From contig JAZUGR010000014.1 of the NCBI GenBank assembly GCA_045641345.1, positions 1 through 64,000 on the forward strand: 64,000 nt of DNA. Reading direction: 5' to 3'. The stretch is from Cacconaster sp045641345 (lineage in GTDB: Bacteria > Bacteroidota > Bacteroidia > Bacteroidales > UBA932). Shown here piece after piece: positions 58,765-64,000 of this stretch (position 1 is its first letter; every line of letters starts with the position of its first letter). The notes below the pieces were generated by a model, which had not been told where the DNA came from, made no database searches, and saw nothing but the letters and a program-made list of their open reading frames with translations. Made by a program: the position numbers and the translations under genes.

Positions 58765-60417
58765 ATGAACCGCTTCACCAACTATCTCACCTTTTTCGAA
58801 CGCAGCATACGCAGCAACTGGAGCCTCGAAGCCCTTACCGATCTGGGTGGCCGGTCACTCACTTTCGCCCAGGTGGCCGGGCAGGTTGAGAAACTCCACA
58901 TACTGCTGGAAAAGGCGGGCATCGCAAAAGGCGACAGAATAACCCTCTATGCGCACAACAGCGCCAACTGGGGCGCCGCGTTCGTGGCCTCCACGACATA
59001 CGAGGCAATTACCGTCCCCCTGCTCAACGACTTCCTGACAGAAGATGCCCAGAAGCTGATAAACCACTCCGGAAGCATTGTCCTCTTCACCGAAAAGGAC
59101 AAGTGGGACAAGATGGACCGCACACTGATACCGTCTGTCCGCCTTGTGCTGTGCATGGATGATTTTTCCATATTGTTCAATGACTGCGGGCAGCAGGTCG
59201 TGGAAGCGGCGGATTCGATCGACGCTCTATTCGAGAGGCGTTTCCCTGATTTCGGGCCGGAAAGCGTGTCGTATCCTTCCGACAATATGGACAAGGTGGC
59301 GCTGATAAACTATACTTCCGGCACCTCGAGCAGCCCCAAGGGAGTGATGCTCACCTACGCCAATCTGAGCTCGAACATGCAGTTCGGAATCGATACCGTA
59401 AACGGGAATGTCGGAGAGAATCTGGTTTCAATGCTTCCCCTGGCCCATATGTACGGGCTGATATGGGAATTCATGTTCCAGTTCGCGTCGGGATGCCACG
59501 TCTATTTCCTGGGCAAGATCCCCTCCCCGAGAGTACTTCTCGACGCATTCGCCAAGGTCAGGCCGTATATGGTCATCACGGTTCCACTTGTAATCGAAAA
59601 GATCTTCAAGAATTCCGTTTTCCCCACAATCGAAAAGCAGCCTGTCAAGTTCATGCTCAAGACGCCCTGTCTGGCTCCGATAATCCGCAGGCGCATCCGC
59701 AGCAAGCTTTTGGATGCCTTCGGAGGCAACCTGAGATATATGTTCATAGGAGGCGCCGCCATCAATCGCGACGTCGAGCTGTGGATGAAAAAGCTTGAAC
59801 TCCCCTATTCGGTGGGTTACGGAATGACCGAATGCGGCCCGCTGATAGGATATTCCGACTGGGATACCTACGTGATGTCGAGTTGCGGCCGCATAGTGCA
59901 CCGTATGCAGATAAGGGTCGCACCTGATGGCGCGGACGCTTCGGTGGGCGAGCTCCAGGTGAAGGGCGACAACGTGATGAAGGGTTATTACGACAACGAG
60001 GAGGCTTCGAAGACCGCCTTCACCGAAGACGGATGGATGAGGACGGGCGATCTGGGCACGATTGACGAGGGTGGCAACATCTACATCAAAGGCAGATCGA
60101 AAAATATGATACTCAGCGCCAACGGGCAGAACATCTACCCGGAGGAGCTCGAAGACAAGCTCAACAACCAGCCATACGTCGTCGAGTCGGTGGTCGTGGA
60201 GAGAGACAAAAAGATTGTGGCGCTTGTCTTCCCCGACTACGACAGGGTGTCGCAGGAGTCGCTCGATGCCAACGACCTTTCCCGTCTCCTGGAGGAAAAC
60301 AGAATAAAAATGAACCTGGCGCTTCCGAACTACAGCAAGATAGCCAAGATCGAGATAATGAAGAAGCCTTTCGAAAAGACTCCCAAACATTCAATCAAGC
60401 GATTCCTGTACAAATAA
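58765..60417 (+). CDS. long-chain acyl-CoA synthetase (AMP-binding family)
   Basis: Activates fatty acids to acyl-CoA via an acyl-adenylate. The 550-residue enzyme has the P-loop YTSGTSSSPKGVML near residue 190 and SVGYGMTECGPLIGYSD near 350. It also has DGWMRTGDLGTID and the C-terminal catalytic lysine region KTPKHSIKRFLY. The frame is open far upstream into the EF-hand gene; the ATG at 58765 (MNRFTNYLTFFERSI) fits the family start. It overlaps the HAD gene by one base, so it is part of the downstream unit and may serve exogenous fatty acids or a lipid made by neighbours. Confidence 0.93.
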   Translation: MNRFTNYLTFFERSIRSNWSLEALTDLGGRSLTFAQVAGQVEKLHILLEKAGIAKGDRITLYAHNSANWGAAFVASTTYEAITVPLLNDFLTEDAQKLINHSGSIVLFTEKDKWDKMDRTLIPSVRLVLCMDDFSILFNDCGQQVVEAADSIDALFERRFPDFGPESVSYPSDNMDKVALINYTSGTSSSPKGVMLTYANLSSNMQFGIDTVNGNVGENLVSMLPLAHMYGLIWEFMFQFASGCHVYFLGKIPSPRVLLDAFAKVRPYMVITVPLVIEKIFKNSVFPTIEKQPVKFMLKTPCLAPIIRRRIRSKLLDAFGGNLRYMFIGGAAINRDVELWMKKLELPYSVGYGMTECGPLIGYSDWDTYVMSSCGRIVHRMQIRVAPDGADASVGELQVKGDNVMKGYYDNEEASKTAFTEDGWMRTGDLGTIDEGGNIYIKGRSKNMILSANGQNIYPEELEDKLNNQPYVVESVVVERDKKIVALVFPDYDRVSQESLDANDLSRLLEENRIKMNLALPNYSKIAKIEIMKKPFEKTPKHSIKRFLYK

Positions 60418-61274
60418 TGAACGACAAACTTCCCACAGTAGCCCTGATATACGACTTCGACGGCACGTTGTCTCCCGGCAATATGCAGGAGTTCGGGTTC
60501 ATACAGGCAATAGGCAAGACCCCGGCCGAATTCTGGTCGCTGAGCAACGCAAAGCCCGGCGGTCAGGAGGTCAACCACATCCTTTCCTATATGAAGCTTA
60601 TGATCGACGAAGCCAAAAAGGCCGGCATTGCGCTGACGAGGGAGTCGTTCGTATCCTTCGGCCAGAAAATCGAACTGCTGGAAGGGGTCAGGGAGTGGTT
60701 CTCGCTCATCAACCGCTACGGGTTGGAGCATGGGGTCAACGTGGAGCACTACATCAACTCCTCGGGGCAGACCGAGCTCATAGAGGGCACCCCCATTGCC
60801 GGAGAATTCAAGAAGATCTTCGCCTGCTCGTTCTGGTACGACGAAAACGGAACTGCTGTATGGCCCGCCGTGGCGGTGGACTACACCGGCAAAACACAGT
60901 TCCTCTTCAAGATAGCCAAGGGTATCCTCGACATAAGCGACAACACGCAGGTCAACGACAGCCGTCCGGAAGACGACAAGAGGGTGCCATTCACCAATAT
61001 GATATATTTCGGCGACGGCGAAACCGACGTCCCCTGCATGAAGATAGTGAAGATGTTCGGAGGCAACTCCATCGCGGTTTACCGCGATTCGAATCCCAAG
61101 CAGAAAGCCACAGCCCACAAGTTGCTCGACCAGAATCGTGTGAACTTCATCTGCAGGGCCGATTACAGGGAAGGCGGCGAAATCTTCAAGGTCGTGACGA
61201 CCATCATCGACAAGGTCAAGGCAGAGGACGACTTCGCCAAACTGCAGCGCAAAAGAGGTGATTATGTCAAGTAA
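60417..61274 (+). CDS. HAD-superfamily phosphatase
   Basis: A 285-residue hydrolase with all HAD motifs: motif I LIYDFDGTLSPGNM with the two catalytic aspartates, motif II near YINSSGQTEL, a lysine in DYTGKTQFLFKIAKG, and motif III FGDGETDVPCMKI. It resembles the phosphoserine phosphatase-like group with a helical cap between motif I and II. The substrate is unknown. The first codon shares one base with the acyl-CoA synthetase stop. Confidence 0.88.
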   Translation: MNDKLPTVALIYDFDGTLSPGNMQEFGFIQAIGKTPAEFWSLSNAKPGGQEVNHILSYMKLMIDEAKKAGIALTRESFVSFGQKIELLEGVREWFSLINRYGLEHGVNVEHYINSSGQTELIEGTPIAGEFKKIFACSFWYDENGTAVWPAVAVDYTGKTQFLFKIAKGILDISDNTQVNDSRPEDDKRVPFTNMIYFGDGETDVPCMKIVKMFGGNSIAVYRDSNPKQKATAHKLLDQNRVNFICRADYREGGEIFKVVTTIIDKVKAEDDFAKLQRKRGDYVK

Positions 61275-61659
61275 AAACCATACCAATCTGAGGGGGCGGG
61301 CATGTCTGGTGCTTTTCCTCATCTATTTCGCCGCCCTCACCTACCTCTATTTCGGAAAGGTCTCAAAAATCGCCACCCTTCCCAAGGAGATTTACGGCAT
61401 TCCCTTCGACCAGATAGGTCACTTCCTGATGTTCCTTCCCTTCCCGTTTCTGGCGCACGGCTCCCTCAAGGGCAAGCGCAAATGGCGCAACCTGCTGTTC
61501 ATCTTCTTTTCCGGGATAGTGATAGCCTACGCGTTCGAGCTTCTTCAGGAAAAGGTTTCGCCGTTCCGCACAACCGACCCGTGGGACCTTGTAATAAACA
61601 TTGCATCCCTGACAATCGCCACTTTCATAATGTCGATCATCGATCTGTTCAGAAAATGA
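61264..61659 (+). CDS. VanZ-like membrane protein
   Basis: A 131-residue inner membrane protein with four helices. It has the family features YLYFGKVSKI at the end of helix 1, DQIGHFLMFLPFPFLA for helix 2, a basic loop (KGKRKWRN), AYAFELLQEK and TTDPWDLVINIASL. The function of chromosomal VanZ-like proteins is not settled; glycopeptide resistance should not be assumed. A GTG at 61258 is an alternative start. It overlaps the HAD gene by 11 bases and the next gene by 4 (ATGA). Confidence 0.88.
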   Translation: MSSKNHTNLRGRACLVLFLIYFAALTYLYFGKVSKIATLPKEIYGIPFDQIGHFLMFLPFPFLAHGSLKGKRKWRNLLFIFFSGIVIAYAFELLQEKVSPFRTTDPWDLVINIASLTIATFIMSIIDLFRK

Positions 61660-64000
61660 CGCGTTCCATCCTCTCCGCCATCGTTTTTCTGACAGCATCC
61701 ATCCAACTGGCCGGACAGTCTCCTTCGCAGGCTGCGGTTCCCGGAATGAAGATATTCCGTCCGGCCTGTGACTCCATTCAGAACTATATGGCCCCCCGGG
61801 CATGGTCGGACCTTCCCATATATGTCAGGAGCGCCCGCGTTTCAGGCAAGGGCAAGAACGCCGTTCTTGTCATCAACGCCTGTATGGAGATGGCTTTCTA
61901 CCCCTTCCGCGAAGGCGACGTGGAGCACATCTACAAAATAATGGCCGATATGATGCCTGAAAAGTACTGCCAATACCGCAAGCGTTTCAGGATAATGTCG
62001 AACAACAGGAACCTCAAGGCCTACACTCCTGGGTATTACTCAAAGAACGGAGGGAAACTCTATGTCGAAGAGCACCGTCAGAGGGCAGCCTCCCGGCGTG
62101 GCACAAAGCCGCTGGTCACCCCTCTGTCGCGCCCGTACGAAATCAAGAAAGGCCTGTCCCTCAGGCATATCGCCCTGTGGCACAGTCACGGATGCTACTA
62201 CAACACGGCCCTCGGGCGATGGATATGGCAGAGAGGCAGGATATTCGGTACGGTGGAGGATGTCTACACGCAGAGTTATGTCATCCCATTCCTGGTTCCA
62301 ATGCTGGAGAATGCCGGAGCCGTGGTAATGATGCCGCGCGAAAGGGATTTCAACCCTTGTGAGGTGATTGTCGACAACGACTCTCCGTCAAGCGGATACA
62401 GCGAAACCGGCTCGTGGAGCGACGCACAGGGAAGCGGTTTCGCCAACAGTGGCGAACCATATCCCCACGGGCGGAATCCGTTCCGGGAGGGCAGCGCGAG
62501 AATGACCGCCACCGCCAATGGTCCGGGGCAGAAGGCATCCGCCGTATGGAAACCCGACATTCCGCAGGACGGGGAATATGCGGTATATGTGTCGTACCGC
62601 AGCCTCGGCTCAAGTTCTTCCGAAGCGATTTATGAGGTGCTCCACGGCGGAGTAGTTTCCAAATTCGCCGTGAATCAGAAAATCGGCGGGGGCACCTGGA
62701 TCTATCTCGGCAAGTTCCATTTCCGCAAGGGGCGCCGCGACGACCAGTGCGTGAGGCTCAAAAGCAGCGGCAGCGGGGTTGTCACGGCCGATGCCGTAAA
62801 ATTCGGAGGCGGTATGGGCAACGTCACCCGCAGTTCGCTGCACGGCTGCGATTCCGCCACGGTGTCGGGCCATCCCCGTTTCAACGAAGCGGCACGATAC
62901 TGGCTGCAATGGGCCGGATTCGCCGACACCGTATATTCGGCATCCGATGGCAGGAACGACTACACCGACGATATCAGATGTCACGGCAAATGGGTCAACA
63001 CCCTTTTGGATGACTACGGTATACCCGTGGATGCGGCCCTTGCCTTCCATACCGATGCCGGGCTGTGCCAGGATGCCGACAGCACAGTCGGGACCCTTGC
63101 CATACACACCTGGAAATACCGCAACAGCGACAGATATTCCAACGGGGAACGCAGGTTTCTCGGCCGCGACTATGCCGATATGGTGCAGTCGCAGGTCGTC
63201 GGTGACTTGCGTGCGCTCTACGATCCCAACTGGACCCGCCGCGGGCTATGGGACCGCCCTTACGGGGAATGCAGCACGCCTGAAGTCCCATCGTTCATAC
63301 TCGAGCTGCTCTCCCATCAGAATTTCAACGATATGAGATACGGGCTCGACCCGCAGTTCAGATTCGACGTTTCACGCGCCGTTTACAAGGGAATACTGCG
63401 GTTCCTGAGCTGGCTCAACGACGAACCGTTCGTCGTGCAGCCCCTTCCTGTAAAGGAATTTGCAGTCAAGGTGCAGAAAGTCGGAGACAAGAACTATGCA
63501 GTTCTGTCGTGGAAACCCGTCACGGACCCTCTGGAACCCACTGCCAGGCCCGACAAGTTCATAGTGTATACGCGCGAGGATAACGGCAGTTTCGACAATG
63601 GACGCGTGGTTGAAAGCGACAAGGCCAGGATTGAGATGCGCAAAGGGGTCCTTTACAGTTTCAAGGTGGCCGCGCTCAATGCCGGTGGAGCCGGCTTCCC
63701 TTCCGAAACGCTCTGCGCGGCAGTCGCCTCCAATGGCGGCGGTACACCCAGGACTGTAATGATCGTAAATAACTTCACCCGCGTCTGCGGCCCGTCGTCG
63801 TTCATGTCGCAGGATTCTCTCTCTGCCGGATTCCGGTACGACGAGGATGCCGGAGTGCCATATATCGCCGATGCGGCATACTGCGGCGACCAGTACGAAT
63901 TCAGGCGCAGCGAGGCATGGATGAGTGACGATTATCCCGGGTTCGGCGCATCCGGAAAGGACTACGACCGCTCAACCGTGGCCGGCAACACCTTCGATTT
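61656..64000 (+). CDS. exported N-acetylmuramoyl-L-alanine amidase-like protein with golvesin insert and FN3 domain, 3' end outside window
   Basis: Open frame from the ATG at 61656 to the window edge (781 codons read, no stop). A signal peptide occupies about residues 1-22. The next part has an amidase-like start (ALWHSHGCYYN, near 175) and VVMMPRERD. Then comes a golvesin C-terminal-like domain (about 240-390, VDNDSPSSGYSETGSWSD to WIYLGKFHFRKG). A second amidase-like half follows, with FHTDAG and VPSFILELLSHQNF. An FN3 domain lies near 590-690. The golvesin domain thus looks inserted inside the amidase fold. In databases such proteins are often called xanthan lyase. It probably cuts peptidoglycan peptides or a surface polymer. 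Confidence 0.82.
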   Translation, partial: MTRSILSAIVFLTASIQLAGQSPSQAAVPGMKIFRPACDSIQNYMAPRAWSDLPIYVRSARVSGKGKNAVLVINACMEMAFYPFREGDVEHIYKIMADMMPEKYCQYRKRFRIMSNNRNLKAYTPGYYSKNGGKLYVEEHRQRAASRRGTKPLVTPLSRPYEIKKGLSLRHIALWHSHGCYYNTALGRWIWQRGRIFGTVEDVYTQSYVIPFLVPMLENAGAVVMMPRERDFNPCEVIVDNDSPSSGYSETGSWSDAQGSGFANSGEPYPHGRNPFREGSARMTATANGPGQKASAVWKPDIPQDGEYAVYVSYRSLGSSSSEAIYEVLHGGVVSKFAVNQKIGGGTWIYLGKFHFRKGRRDDQCVRLKSSGSGVVTADAVKFGGGMGNVTRSSLHGCDSATVSGHPRFNEAARYWLQWAGFADTVYSASDGRNDYTDDIRCHGKWVNTLLDDYGIPVDAALAFHTDAGLCQDADSTVGTLAIHTWKYRNSDRYSNGERRFLGRDYADMVQSQVVGDLRALYDPNWTRRGLWDRPYGECSTPEVPSFILELLSHQNFNDMRYGLDPQFRFDVSRAVYKGILRFLSWLNDEPFVVQPLPVKEFAVKVQKVGDKNYAVLSWKPVTDPLEPTARPDKFIVYTREDNGSFDNGRVVESDKARIEMRKGVLYSFKVAALNAGGAGFPSETLCAAVASNGGGTPRTVMIVNNFTRVCGPSSFMSQDSLSAGFRYDEDAGVPYIADAAYCGDQYEFRRSEAWMSDDYPGFGASGKDYDRSTVAGNTFD

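Noticed and set aside
61264..61659. Glycopeptide (teicoplanin) resistance gene vanZ
   Set aside because: Only the membrane family is shared; there are no vanH/A/X genes, and chromosomal VanZ-like proteins are common and mostly unrelated to resistance.

Overview
The window is ordinary chromosomal DNA from a member of the Bacteroidota, most likely order Bacteroidales. Protein types (reverse-type rubrerythrin, TrpB2-type synthase, TGS-uridine kinase fusion, golvesin-domain amidase, YfhO, TolC with a lipoprotein adaptor) point that way. So do the promoters: TAnnTTTG boxes precede many genes, in several cases with a TTTG box 19-20 bp upstream. Genes are dense and there is no insertion sequence, prophage or CRISPR array. 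I cannot place the genus.

Layout. 175-5835: valyl-tRNA synthetase, then a compact tatA-tatC-ABC-F unit. 5841-18751: a surface polysaccharide locus with a flippase, three glycosyltransferase genes (one a two-enzyme fusion), a GT-A-like protein, a YfhO membrane protein, a Wzi-like barrel, an SLBB export protein and a Wzz-like regulator. One glycosyltransferase (7360-8469) runs opposite to the rest. 18713-21361: on the minus strand, cinA, a strongly altered dihydroorotate-dehydrogenase-like gene and an HTH regulator. 21362-21850 is the only long noncoding stretch; it is AT-rich and full of inverted and direct repeats. 21851-25054: queA, a membrane protein and an acyltransferase. A tRNA-Val gene (25115) follows, with its own promoter and terminator but two unusual bases.

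25243-31674: AsmA-like protein, RND-type adaptor, TolC-like channel (no pump gene) and dtd. 31664-35513, minus strand: secreted FAD oxidoreductase, tryptophanase-like lyase and rubrerythrin. 35568-38773, minus strand: thiM-thiE-thiL-thiD, a thiamine salvage operon behind a TPP riboswitch. 38937-41917: GNAT enzyme and a TrkH/TrkA potassium uptake pair. 41973-45340: a lipoprotein alpha/beta hydrolase and an exported UGSC-like cysteine-motif protein. 45433-49365: HD phosphohydrolase, DUF2461 protein, sirtuin, HerA-like ATPase and a solitary acyl carrier protein.

49366-50337: a shared promoter region carrying five copies of a TGTGACnAAA motif, then a membrane LytTR regulator. 50323-53478: lipoprotein amidohydrolase, small exported protein and TrpB2. 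53484-56854, minus strand: a (p)ppGpp synthetase, a separate HD hydrolase and a TGS-uridine kinase in one operon. 56982-64000: EF-hand membrane protein, acyl-CoA ligase, HAD phosphatase, VanZ-like protein and an amidase/golvesin protein that runs off the window.

The most unusual points are the LytTR repeat array, the split alarmone operon, the UGSC-like fusion, the U33-less tRNA-Val, two enzyme homologues with altered active-site motifs, and a 16-bp inverted repeat abutting the start of the FAD oxidoreductase gene.
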